Positions 1 through 9,749 of a DNA stretch of 64,000 nucleotides are shown piece by piece. The stretch is from the NCBI GenBank assembly GCA_021014325.1, contig CM037469.1, forward strand, positions 13,954,663-14,018,662, read 5' to 3'. Made by a program: the position numbers and the translations under genes. The stretch is from Plazaster borealis. Lineage: Eukaryota > Echinodermata > Asteroidea > Forcipulatida > Labidiasteridae. How positions within the stretch are numbered: the stretch's first letter is position 1; every line of letters begins with the position of its first letter. The notes under the pieces are model-generated. The model was not told where the DNA came from. It saw only the letters and a program-made list of their open reading frames with translations, and did no database searches.

Positions 1-196
1 TTCTACGGCAGGCAACAATCCCAGATGGCCGTTCAAGAGGATTGGTATATTCTTTGTCATTAGTTTAGAGAAGACACACATGGGATTCTTACTCGTGTTT
101 GTTTTGTTTTTTGTTTTGAATGATTCGTGAACATCAACAAAGGAAAATGACTGCGAGCTATATCGACTGTTATTGTTAGCTGGACTTAGCTCTGTT

Positions 197-623
197 TTAA
201 AGGTAGGGTCATAGGTTGGTTTTTGTCAACGTAATGCTAATAAATAGGCAACATTTTAAAGAAAGATACACTAAAAGTCACATGTCAACATTTCAACTGA
301 ATACAGTGTCAACTTGCTGAGAAAACAGCAACAAAACTGTCGCGGTATTTTCACAAGAACCTCGGATCCATCCAAGTTTAGCGAGGTGACAGTGGGTACC
401 AACCGAATCTCTGGCCGCAGCATTCGCGACCGGCACCAACCCTCGGAAATCTGAGAAACGATTCATGCATGTATCGTGTCTCAGATTCAAATGTTTCGGG
501 GGTAAAAACTTATCCAAACCATTCTAAGGGAATCCTTTCTCAAAATAGTTTTATCAACAGCTGCATAAGTTTTTATGGTAATTCATTTTTGGAGTAGTTA
601 CCAATCTATGACCTTACCTTTAA
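197..623 (+). mobile_element. TTAA-6 MITE, full length
   Basis: The element is flanked by TTAA at 197-200 and 620-623, and both ends read AGGTA inward (AGGTAGGGTCATAG on the left, matched inversely on the right). The body carries GTCAACGTAATGCT near the left and the reverse-arm block TTTTTATGG near the right. A central dyad at about 445-490 (CTGAGAAACGAT pairing with ATCGTGTCTCAG around ATGCAT) makes a hairpin apex. It is non-autonomous with no transposase. Related copies lie at 52836-53540 and 37868-38282. Confidence 0.82.
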
Positions 624-928
624 GTATTTTTGTTATCAGTCGTCGGGTTGTTACGACGTTCAGTGATTATAATTGTACTGTTTCATGAAAATATAATTCC
701 TGACAAAATTGTTTTTGTGTTTTTTTCTCAGTGATGTCACCAAAGAGCTTCAGAAAATAAAATGCTTCCAATGTATCCTTTATTTTTATGCTAATATAAT
801 TTCGACTGTAATTTCAATTCTTTGAATCTTTCTGTAAAGCTTTTGAATTCTTTGGGAGAATGACTGTTGGCATTCAACTGTTGATCGGACTCGTTGGATT
901 GTTAATAAGTAGGCTACACGGGTTCAAA
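624..928. other. Unique AT-rich spacer with a splice-acceptor-like tract
   Basis: There is no repeat I recognise. A strong pyrimidine tract at about 713-731 ends in CTCAG and is followed by about 40 bases that could be read as coding in two frames. An AATAAA lies at about 757. This could be a tiny terminal exon, but nothing else supports it. Confidence 0.3.
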
Positions 929-1319
929 TCAAAGGGTCTGTATACGTCTGGAAATTAATGGCAACAAAAACTTACTTGGTAAGAAGTACAGTAGCTTTAG
1001 ATAGTATAATGCATTTTTAGAAACTTTTCAATTCGAAGGACTGCGGTTATGGAAAAAGATATCACTTTTTATCCCCAAAAACATTTGAATCTGAGAAGCG
1101 TTACTGCAGTAACGTCTCTCAGAGTGTGTATTCCAATTGCAGATTATTCTTCCTGCGTGGACAAAACCGCTTCAGATATTCGGCAATATCTCAAAAACGC
1201 TACCACTTTTTGAAATGTATATATTTTATACTATCAACAGTTCTCCGTTGCTTAAACCAAGTAAGTTTTTATGCTAATATATATGTTTAGTAATAACCAA
1301 ACGTGTCCAGTGCCTTTAA
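929..1319 (+). mobile_element. Chimeric MITE: TTAA-2 left part joined to TTAA-1 right part
   Basis: The left about 290 bp match TTAA-2 (AGGGTCTGTATACG end, ACTTACTTGGTAAGAAG, the GAGAAGCGTTACTGCAGTAA dyad, TTCCTGCGTGGACAAA). From about 1220 the sequence switches to the TTAA-1 right arm (TATACTATCAACAG, AACGTGTCCAGTGCCT) and ends in TTAA at 1316-1319. The left target site is degenerate (TCAA). Because the two joined arms are homologous in opposite orientation, this copy is more palindromic than either parent family. Confidence 0.8.
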
Positions 1320-2150
1320 ATTTCATATTGAGAAAATGAAAGAATACGGTAATCAAAAAAAGACGCGCGCAAAAAGATAATTTAAGCCTTTTCCCAAATG
1401 AAATGCACCAAATAGTGCAATACGGTAGTTGCCGGTAACGATGGTTAGCCTACAAGCGCGAAGACTGCAAATACAAAGATTAATTCACAGTTTGTGTACA
1501 GGTTGCTAAATTAGCAACGCAGTACAAAATAATACACCTTGACAGGATTGGGAAGACAGGACTACACAAAGGACACCTGTTCCCCCCTTAATTGTTTTTT
1601 CCTCTGAAATTTATTTTCTCTCCCCAACTGTCAAGAACCATATAATAGTTGACATAAACGAGCGCAAAAGACTGACTATTGGTATACCATGTCTCTTTTG
1701 AGATATTTTGATAATGGCTTTTAGAGTGGACTCAGGTGGTGATGGACAAACCGAATCAACCACAAGGAAAATAACTAATGGGCATGCGGACCGTATCACG
1801 AACGTGATTTAACACGGTGGTTTAAGAAGTAGAAATCGTTTACGCGGGAATCGGTTACGTCATGCTACTATTTATATCCTGTCCATCAACGCCCCCCTCT
1901 GAGCGCGCGCACACACATAGATCCGAGGCTCATCGGAGCGAAAGTAGATTACGAACATTACGTACGGAGGACGTCAACAATGCGAAGGTGAAAGATGTGA
2001 CGTAAAGATTTCCATTCCTTTCAAGGGAACTGTCCAGTTTTGTAAGTGTGACGTAATTTCATTGTAAGACACGCCTACGTCACACAAACTGGCTCCACTG
2101 ATTAACAGAAGCCCATCTAGTTTTTCTTTGATGATTTCTGCAAGAACAGT
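1320..2150. other. Unique spacer with a promoter-like patch
   Basis: No gene or repeat was recognised. At about 1855-1880 a CRE-like TTACGTCA is followed closely by a TATA-like TATTTATA, and then by a GC-rich GCGCGCGC stretch near 1910. This arrangement resembles a promoter, but no downstream exon can be shown. Confidence 0.35.
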
Positions 2151-2523
2151 TTAAAGGCACTGAACACGTTTGGAAATTGTCAAAGACCAGTGTTCTCACT
2201 TGTAGTATCCCAACATATGCATAAAATACAAGCCTGTGCAAATTTGGGCTCAATTGGTCATCGAAGTTGCAAGAAAATGATTAAAGAAAAAACACCCTTG
2301 TTGTACAAATGTGTGTGCTTTCAGATAGGAATAAAGACTTTTTGCAAGAAGTTTTTATTATTTTAGTGAGAAATGACCTCTTTCTCAAAAACTACGTTAC
2401 TTCAGAGGGAGTCGTTTCCTACAGTGTTTTATACTATCAACAGCTCTCCGTTGCTTGTTACCAAGTAAGTTTTTATGCTAATATTTGTTTTGAGTCATTA
2501 CCAAACGTGTACGATACCTTTAA
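2151..2523 (+). mobile_element. TTAA-1 MITE, full length
   Basis: TTAA lies at 2151-2154 and 2520-2523. The ends read AGGCACTGAACACGTTTGG and, inverted, AGGTATCGTACACGTTTGG. The family body is complete: CCCAACATATGCATAAAA, the GACCAATTGAGC-type block, a central hairpin at the CTT-TTTGCAAGAAG region, and TATACTATCAACAGCTC. A long open frame here simply follows the repeat and recurs in other copies. Confidence 0.9.
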
Positions 2524-3814
2524 AGGGTCCATGAAATGTAAATTTGTTAATGCAATCCTTGGAGATGCACCTTTGTGTCCCATTTCACCTTATTTTCAGT
2601 TCTCGTTTTGCCATTTTTTAGGGTATTTGGTTGCCTTTTTGTATTTTATGCTAATGCAAATTTCCATATTCATGAGCAAAAGTGTGATGTCATGTCAGGA
2701 GAAAACTCAATGTTGCAATTAGTTTATGCACAAAAAGTCAACAGAATTTAGGCTATTTTGCTGTTGTTAACTTCCTTTGCTTTAGTGATTTGTTTGTGTG
2801 TAAGTTCATGGCAGTATGACAAAGTGCAAACTTTTCTCTCAAATCCTTTTAACAAGCAAACTTTGGGGTTCACAATTTTATTTATTTTTAATAGAAATAA
2901 AACAACTGCCTTCCTGAAATGACATCACTGCGACAGCGCCCTCAGTTGTCCAGATAAGAGAGGAAATTGTTTAATGTTTACAGAAAATCACTTTTCAATG
3001 AAATTAACCAAATATGGATGTCAATTAGTTTTCATACACACAAGGGGATTAGGAAGTAGCTCAAAATATATTTCTAAGAAATTGTTACTTCATGGCCCTA
3101 AGCTGGAAGTAGCGAACACGTTGGGCTTGCAGTAGATACGTATATTCGTGTGAACGCAGTGACAAAACCAATAGGGTAACAACAACAAACAATTTATTGT
3201 AGGATTTATTTACTCTTTTTAACTAGTTTTATTTTAACGCACCCAGTCCTTCCAAGCCATGCGCCACTCTGACTTTTTCTTGCGTATATAGACCATGTGA
3301 CCTTTGTTTACAATGAGTGTAATCTTGTACATTCTTAGGCCTTTCTACCAGGCAAGATACTGCACTGGTCATATGGGAAAGTTTACATTTTGTGTCATAA
3401 TTTCCACAAAAATCCTAGAGTTATAAAAGTAACAGCTGAACAAGTTTTGAGATGTGTCCCCTTTCATCATATCAAAAGTTGATAAAAATAAGACAGTGCA
3501 ATCTTCATAAAACATAAGGTTTAATGTTTTCTTCCATTGGGCTAGTGTACAAATCGTACCTGCAGCGCTGGCTTGGTGGCTCTTTTGTAAACATGTGATG
3601 TCACAGGTCACATCCTCTATAGCATCGAAGATATGTCACAGAATGCGGTTTTTTATTTATTAAAAAGGTTTGAATATTAAAGTAATTTTTAAAGGCGGTT
3701 CACACCTATGCTATAGTGTCGCTAATGCTTGACAAAACGGGGAGCAATTTACACCCATATAATCATTCAATCTATAATTGAAATTCAAGTTGCCAACACT
3801 ATCTCGAGACAGCA
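2524..3814. other. Unique AT-rich spacer
   Basis: I see no exon, RNA gene or family repeat. Two modest open frames (2524-2722 and 3369-3611) show no domain or composition signal. Confidence 0.5.
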
Positions 3815-4032
3815 CCCATGACAATCTCAGAGAGATGTGTTTCCCACCCTTGGCCTCGTGTCACTCCTGGAAAACCAATTGCAGCACAGAGTTCGCGATC
3901 AAGGTTGAGGCATTTTTTGTTTCTCTTGTGGTCAAGCCTTCTGCCTTGTGATGTTCCTTGCTATCTATTCCAGGAGATATTTTGCACATCATTCGTGTCT
4001 TGGGGAGGATCAGTCTTAGAATTCGCCAAGGC
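3815..4032 (-). other. Coding-like segment of unknown origin, interrupted
   Basis: On the minus strand one frame gives a plausible polypeptide composition (for example LDHKRNKKCLNLDRELC and FPGVTRGQGWETHL) broken by one TAG. The plus strand is also open across 3818-4051, so neither frame is decisive. It might be a relic of a transposon gene or chance. No family was recognised. Confidence 0.2.
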
Positions 4033-4051
4033 TGAATGCAGTAATTCTTAG

Positions 4052-4508
4052 TAACTTTAGTACCTTACAAGGTTTTCTTGCTCGGCCAAAAAAAAAAAAT
4101 CTAATTTGGAGAAGTTCAGGTATTGATTTTTGTGAAGTGTTCATTAATTTCAATTTTTGTCGAGCGAGGATGTAATCTTTTCATCTCCAACTGTCGATAG
4201 AGTTATCACTCCTACGCCCAGGGGGTGTTGCGAAATACGGGAAATGTCGCTGCTTGACGATGGCGTGGAGTCCGATCTTAGGTTTCAATTTTGTTTGTTC
4301 TAATTTAATTCGATTTCAGTAATTGATTTTATCCCGTCCAAATCAATGTAGTCAGAGCGAGGCTGGATGGGAACGAAGTAGTCCCAATTCAAGTGGGAAT
4401 AATATATGAAATGAGGCAATAAAAGAGTAGGCGCCGACGACGTCCTGTTTAAAACCGACAGGTCCTTTGTCACACACGGCCACAACCCTGCTGGTTTTAA
4501 ACGGCCGT
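4052..4508. other. Unique spacer
   Basis: It contains a short poly-A run near 4088 and a GTTTAAAAC/GGTTTTAAAC inverted pair at about 4448-4501. No gene was recognised. Confidence 0.45.
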
Positions 4509-4893
4509 TTAAAGGGATTGTATACGTTTGGTAATTGTAACCCACTGTTTGTTTCAATCCTATATAGTTGTAGATATACCATGAAACCAACCTGTGAAAA
4601 TTTAAATTCAAAAGGTGGTAGCGTTTTTGAGATATTGCCTAAAATCTGGAGCGGTTTGTCCACGCAGGAAGAATAATCTGCAATTGGAATACACAATCTA
4701 TAAGGATCACTGTAGTTACGCTTCTCAGATTCAAATTTTTGGGGATAAAAAGTTATATTGTTTTCAATAACCGCAGTACTTCGAAGTGAAAAGTTTCTCA
4801 AAATACATTATCTATTCAAAGCTGCAGCACTTCTTACCAAGTCAGTTTTTTATTGCCATTAATACCATTACCAAACGTATACAGACCCTTTAA
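4509..4893 (-). mobile_element. TTAA-2 MITE, full length
   Basis: TTAA lies at 4509-4512 and 4890-4893. The ends are AGGGATTGTATACGTTTGG and, inverted, AGGGTCTGTATACGTTTGG. Orientation is reversed relative to the copies at 6538 and 24503. It includes GCAGGAAGAATAATCTGC and GGGGATAAAAAG. Open frames on both strands here follow the repeat. Confidence 0.88.
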
Positions 4894-5231
4894 GACTGAG
4901 TCACTAATCTTTAATTCTCATTCATTGCCCTTTTTGATAATAAGCTTAATAATGCGCATCCACACGCGTATATAAATAATTATGTCTAAACACTTTCTAC
5001 CATGTCTATATACCACACGTTTCAAAATGGCCGCGTGATCTCTTCTCGACCATTAAGAACGGACTGTCATGGATATTTATGACTAATTAACTATCATTTC
5101 ATGTTTTATTTTTGCAAAGGAGCAAAAAGGGATCGATACAAAATGGATAACACATTTGTTTGACGGGTTGCCTTCACTTTATATTGTTAGTAGGTATGTT
5201 AAACATCTACCTCGGACCTTCACTTCCCTGT
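4894..5231. other. Unique spacer
   Basis: AT-rich sequence with no recognised feature between two TTAA elements. Confidence 0.5.
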
Positions 5232-5584
5232 TTAAAGGCACTGTACAACATTGGTTATTGCCAGAGACTGGTATCCAAACTTGATGTGACCCAACATATA
5301 CATGAAACAACAAACCTGTAAAAAATTTAAGCCAAATCGGTCTTCGGAGTCATGAGAAAACAGTGAAAAAAACTTTATGTGTTTTAACTTTTGTTTTAAA
5401 CATCGGAATTTATCCTGCAGGATAAAGACTATTATTTTACTCATTTTCTATAAACTATGGCATTTCAAGCAAAACTATTTCAAGAGAAGTTCTCTACCAT
5501 GACCATCTTTATACCATGTAAGTTACGTGCAAATCTGTGAGTATTTATATTTTCATTCTTACCAATGTTGTACACACCCTTTAA
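5232..5584 (+). mobile_element. TTAA-4 MITE, shares its right TTAA with the next element
   Basis: TTAA lies at 5232-5235 and 5581-5584. The ends are AGGCACTGTACAACATTGG and, inverted, AGGGTGTGTACAACATTGG. The body includes CAACAAACCTGTAAAA and the right-arm block ACCATGTAAGTTACGTGC. The right TTAA is also the left TTAA of the adjoining TTAA-5 element. Confidence 0.85.
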
Positions 5585-5902
5585 AGGTATTGACACTTTT
5601 GGTAACAGCTCAAAATCAGTGTCCACATTTTGTGTGATTCAACAAACAAACCTGCGAAAGTTTGAACTCAATTGGTCATCGAGACCACGAGAAAATAGTG
5701 AAAAGAGACCTTATGTGTTTCCTGTTTTGTTTTGTTTTTCTTCAAACGTGATAAAAAACGATTGTTTTACTCATTTCTCAGAAACGATAGCATTTCAGGC
5801 AGAAATATTTTGTGGAAACCCTTTCTACCATTACTTACTTTAAATCATGTAAGTTGTGTGTGAATCTGTGAACATCTTACCAATGGTGTACAGTGCCTTT
5901 AA
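5581..5902 (+). mobile_element. TTAA-5 MITE, abutting TTAA-4
   Basis: It starts at the TTAA shared with the previous element and ends in TTAA at 5899-5902. The left end is AGGTATTGACACTTTTGG and the right end reads, inverted, AGGCACTGTACACC. It contains the TCAATTGGTCATCGAGAC block. A second copy in opposite orientation is at 39598-39946. Confidence 0.85.
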
Positions 5903-6007
5903 CCATGACATGACAGTATAGGGCCTGCTTTCAACTTAATGGCTACACTCGGGATACAATAAAGAGTATAGTACATTCAGTTGCCATCCGGTTTGCATTT
6001 CCTTAAG

Positions 6008-6291
6008 ATGTTTCAAACGCAGATATCCTTGAGAAAACACTCCCACGCCCCTGTAAAGATGCTAACTTGAAGGAGACTACTCGGCCTGATCTTGATACCG
6101 CATCGTCAAGCGCCAATACAGCGTCAGACACGGTAGGAGAAGTGTCAAGGGAAGCCTCTGGTCAAGGTAACGGTGGGGGTGACATTACTGCTCTCTCACG
6201 GCCGGACGTGATGATGCCTGACTACATCAGAGAGGCGTTGAGAAAGACTGGTTGTGCCATTCGAAACATTGACTCTGAATTGGCGAGTTAA
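6008..6291 (+). CDS. Candidate terminal coding exon of an unrecognised host gene
   Basis: The frame is open from a stop at 6004-6006 to TAA at 6289-6291. Two AG acceptors precede it: 6006-6007 after the tract GCATTTCCTTAAG, and 6021-6022 in AAACGCAG. From the first, about 93 residues are encoded. An N-terminal stretch with LEKTLPRPCKDANLK is followed by a Ser/Thr/Ala-rich acidic segment with a Gly run, and then a C-terminal helix-like end (YIREALRKTGCAIRNI). Base composition is clearly GC-richer than the surroundings, the sequence is in no repeat family here, and codon use looks biological. I do not recognise the protein. Upstream exons are not identified, so phase and start are unproven. A 3' UTR would follow, and the next AATAAA lies at about 6584 inside a TTAA-2 element. 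Confidence 0.45.
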
Positions 6292-6537
6292 TGAAAGGGT
6301 TGGTTTCCCCATTTTAGATCGAATACACAGATAGCAAAACATTGTGAAAATATAAGGCTTGAATCAAAGACTAGTTACATCCGATGCCATGAAGCTTATA
6401 TCTTGTTCAATGCTTTGTTTTGGTTGTTTAGATATTTTGTTTTCTGCTTACTTTTTAAGATACTTAGTTTAGTTTGCTTCTGAGTTTAATTACTTGGCTG
6501 CTATCTGTACAATTTTAGTACTGTTTACAATCTTATT
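6292..6537 (+). other. Possible 3' UTR of the exon at 6008-6291
   Basis: AT-rich sequence directly after the stop codon, without its own AATAAA. The assignment depends wholly on the upstream exon being real. Confidence 0.25.
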
Positions 6538-6595
6538 TTAAAGGGTCTGTATACGTTTGGTAATGACTCTGAAAATGAATGGCAATAAAAACTTA

Positions 6596-6761
6596 AGTAG
6601 GATTTGAAACTTTGCATGGTGGAAATACGATATGGAAAGGTTTCGGTAACACCATGTATATAATGACTATCTCTAAATGAGTTGGGGTGGTTCTGAAAAG
6701 AACCGTTGGTTTCAACTCGACGTTTCGATCAGTATGCTCTGATCGTCTTCTGGAGAAAAAG
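6596..6761 (-). mobile_element. R1: 166-bp retroposon-like insertion with histone-type stem-loop
   Basis: It is bounded by a perfect 10-bp direct repeat, TAAAAACTTA, at 6586-6595 and 6762-6771. Other TTAA-2 copies have this 10-mer once, so it is a target duplication. On the minus strand it holds a hairpin plus GAAACGTCGAG (6720-6757) that resembles a degenerate hammerhead core. Next comes GGTTCTTTTCAGAACC followed by ACC (6686-6704), which matches the replication-dependent histone 3' stem-loop in stem length, loop and flank, and then ACATGGTGTTACCG. Penelope-like element tails are my best guess at origin, by inference. Confidence 0.75.
6689..6704 (-). promoter_or_regulatory. Histone-type mRNA 3' stem-loop look-alike
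   Basis: The minus strand reads AAC-GGTTCTTTTCAGAACC-ACC. The animal histone consensus is GGCTCTTTTCAGAGCC. The third stem pair is changed from C-G to T-A on both sides, so pairing is kept, and the TTTC loop and ACC tail are intact. No histone gene is nearby; the structure belongs to R1. Confidence 0.6.
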
Positions 6762-7047
6762 TAAAAACTTACTTGGTAAGAAGTGCAGCAGCTTTTGATA
6801 GTGTAGTGCATTTTGAGAAACTTTTCACTTCGAAGTACTGCGGTTTATGGGAAAAGATATCACTTTTATCACAAAAAATTTGAATCTGAGAAGCGTTACC
6901 GCTGCAGTACTGCAGTAACGTTTCTCAGATTATTCTTCCTGCGTGGACAAACCACTCTTGATTTTTGGCGATATCTCAAAAACGCTACCACCTTTTGAAA
7001 TGAATTTTTCACAGGTTGGTTTTATGGTATATATCTATAGCTCCATG

Positions 7048-7104
7048 GTTGCACGGAACCCCGGATCCGGATCGGTTCTGACCCGGAGGATTTTTGAGTG
7101 TAAA
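7048..7104. mobile_element. TA-2 MITE end fragment
   Basis: GATCCGGATCGGTTCTGACC and TTTTTGAGTGTA match one end of TA-2 (full copy at 23031-23293). It replaces the missing right end of the TTAA-2 element to its left. Confidence 0.6.
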
Positions 7105-8175
7105 CAGGTCCATCATAATCAATGCAATCATCTCGTTTCTATCCAATTAAAACCAAACGATGGTAGGCTCAACCTCGTTCCCAGCAGTGATCGATCTCGC
7201 AGCGCCATTTTTTCCCAGCATGCCTTGCTCGCTCATAACGACGAGAGGTTAGTGACGAGATGTATCGATACGGTGCGCTGCCCATGGTAGCCAAGTTGTG
7301 GTATTGGCTAGGAGGGCAAAATAGGCTGGTCCTTATTTGGTAATTCGAATCACTTTTCACTATAAAGACGGCAGATTTGATAAACGTGTATACAAAGTAT
7401 TCATGTGTTGTTGGTTTTTTTGTTTTAGTTCAATTCAAACTCTCTTAGTTGACCTTGACATCATCGCGTCGCTATCGTGGTTAAAATGGTGCTAAAACAA
7501 TGGAAAACGCGCAGCGCACAGGTTGGGCCAATTAGCAACATTTTTTTCACCTCTTGCTGAGGGCGCCCTATACTAATGACGTCATAATGTCCATAACTAA
7601 GATCTTCGAAGATATTCCACTCTATATTACGAGAGTCTGCGTGTACTGAAGACGAAGAGTTTTGTTTGTAATTAATGTGTTTTCTCAAGCGATAATGATG
7701 CGGGTTGGGTTAAAGACACTCTGTTAAGTGGCGTAGGATAATAAATTATTTATAATAATGTATTAATAACGCCTTTCAGTGGTCCCTTTCGCTCAATAAT
7801 ACTTGCTCGGGCAAGTCTTTGACCAAATTGCACTTACCATAATCGATTTGTACGAAGAATGCGTGCATGGTTGCTTGTATATACAGTTTAGATTCGGTGT
7901 CAGTGTGATGGAGTAGCTAATTGACTAACTGAACCTTAATGTACTAGGCCTAAGTTCTTTTTTTAATGAGTAGTGCAACTGTTGTCGAAACAACAGTTAA
8001 CACAGCCGAGGGTTTTTGTGTTATACGTATTCTGTCAATTCGAAGAACAAGTTCGTTTGTTCAAAACATATTAACGAGATGTATTATGAATAAATTAAAA
8101 CCGTTCATTATTTTGACATATAGGTTGTGTGTCTTTTATTTACAACAATAACTTCCACCGGTTATGAAAAGCTTT
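7105..8175. other. Unique spacer
   Basis: The first part (7105-7360) is GC-richer, with overlapping open frames on both strands but no domain. The remainder is AT-rich. No RNA gene or known repeat was seen. Confidence 0.45.
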
Positions 8176-8650
8176 CAGAGGCGCTCCAAGGTCAAATTCA
8201 GTTTTGTGATGCACTCACTTTCCAATAGATTAGAGTGATTATTAAAATGGGGGAAATTACAGGTCTCTACAACCTCACGTTAAAATAGTGTAACATGCCA
8301 TATTATTTTATACTCTTTCAGAGCGAAATTTGAAACAAGATGTCATCCGACATCACAAACAAAATGTGTCTGTACATTCCAAAGAGGAATTTCTGCGCCA
8401 GTCAAAAAGTCAAATTAAATATTATCGGAATTTAGGAATGAAGTAAAACTTCTCTGCACACAAATGTATAGACCATTTAAAGTGTGTCAGTTTGGGGTTT
8501 GACAAAAAATGCACTTGAAGGGTATCAAACAGTTGCATCTACACCGTTTAGAGACTTGTAATGTACCCCCCCCCCCCCCCAATTTTCATGAGGAACCTAT
8601 CTATGCTTTCATCACAAAACCTAATTTGACCTTGGATCCCCCTCTTTCAC
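8176..8650. mobile_element. PAL-4 foldback element, both ends present
   Basis: The left end has GCTCCAAGGTCAAATTCAG followed by TTTTGTGATGCA. The right end has the inverse (ATCACAAAAC...TTGACCTTGGATCC). The interior shares TACATTCCAAAG and GTCAAAAAG blocks with the minus strand of 32775-33103. A run of 16 C lies near 8565-8580. It is non-coding. Confidence 0.75.
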
Positions 8651-8938
8651 TCAAAACGAATCCCAAGGTTAATCTAAAGCATAAACTTGTTATCCAATAT
8701 CTTGGATGAAGATAAAAACACTGTACACTTTTTATCCTACACTCTAATACGTTCGTATCAAAACGTACTGTTTGAATTAGTTATTATGTGCAATGGTTAT
8801 TTTAAGTTAATTGAAATATAACACTGATTCTAGGGTCTTACGTAACAAGTCTGGTTTAAACTTAATTAAATGCAACACGGAGAGATACAGAAAAACAACC
8901 AATTCCACAACTCGTCAAAATGTTGAAACAGTTTTGTT
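8651..8938. other. Unique spacer
   Basis: AT-rich, with nothing recognised. Confidence 0.5.
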
Positions 8939-9314
8939 TTAAAGGCACTGTACACGTTTGGTAATTACTCAAAATACATATTAGCATAAAAACTTACTTG
9001 GTAACAAGCAACGGAGAGCTGTTGATAGTATAAAACATTGTGAGAAACGACTCGCTCTGAAGTAACGTAGTTTTTGAGAAAGAGGTAATTTCTCACTAAA
9101 ATAATAAAAGACTTCTTGCAAGAAGCCTTTTATTCCTATCTGAAAGCACACAAATTTGTACAACAAGGGTGTTTTTTCTTTCATTATTTTCTTGCAACTT
9201 CGATGACCAATTGAGCCCAAATTTTCACAGGCTTGTTATTTTATGCATATGTTGGGATACACCAAGTGAGAACACTGGTCTTTGACAATTACCAAACGTG
9301 TTCAGTGCCTGTAA
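8939..9314 (-). mobile_element. TTAA-1 MITE, full length
   Basis: TTAA at 8939-8942, decayed to GTAA at 9311-9314. The ends are AGGCACTGTACACGTTTGG and, inverted, AGGCACTGAACACG. The central perfect palindrome ACTTCTTGCAAGAAG is present at about 9110-9126. Confidence 0.9.
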
Positions 9315-9749
9315 TGATTTGGTAAAAAAATTACTTTTTACTATTTTGTTACTACAGTGTTTGTGTGTTTGTACTTTTACCTCTGTAATTACATTTCTAT
9401 CATTGTAAAGTGACCCTTTCAGCTACAGCTGTTAGTCATTTTGTCTTTGAATATCAATTAATAAATAAATACATAAATAAATAAATAAATATGTTATTTG
9501 CACATTGTAATTTATTGATTTCACAGTGCAGTCATGTTTGATTGAGGTGTAACACTTTCTGCGTACTGTGAACAGTGTTTAGGTGTGAAGAACAACGTGC
9601 GAAGCTATATGACAACCACGACGGGGTTTTTTCTTCCCTCTCTTTCTCTGTTTTCCCTATGTTGTTACCTCTTTCATTTTCAAAGTTTGGCGAAAGTGTT
9701 GATGTCTTTATTATTCACCTTTTGGGGCCTAACTATTACACAGTATATA
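9315..9749. other. Spacer with an AAAT microsatellite
   Basis: 9458-9491 is an (AAAT)n run. The remainder is unique and non-coding as far as I can see. Confidence 0.5.

Larger units (their letters stand above)
6538..7045 (+). mobile_element. TTAA-2 MITE, split by R1, right end lost
   Basis: The left TTAA is at 6538-6541, followed by AGGGTCTGTATACGTTTGG. The element is interrupted by a 166-bp insertion at 6596-6761 and resumes with ACTTACTTGGTAAGAAG. It keeps the central dyad (GAGAAGCGTTAC, CTGCAGTA) and TTCCTGCGTGGACAAAC. It runs out near 7045 after the ATATATCTATAGCTCC arm, where a TA-2 fragment begins, so no right TTAA remains. Confidence 0.82.

Noticed and set aside
713..775. A small terminal exon after the pyrimidine tract at 713-731
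   Set aside because: Only the acceptor and an AATAAA support it. The coding part is too short to judge.
6686..6704. A real histone gene 3' end
   Set aside because: No histone coding sequence lies upstream on that strand, and the stem-loop is inside a TSD-flanked 166-bp insertion.
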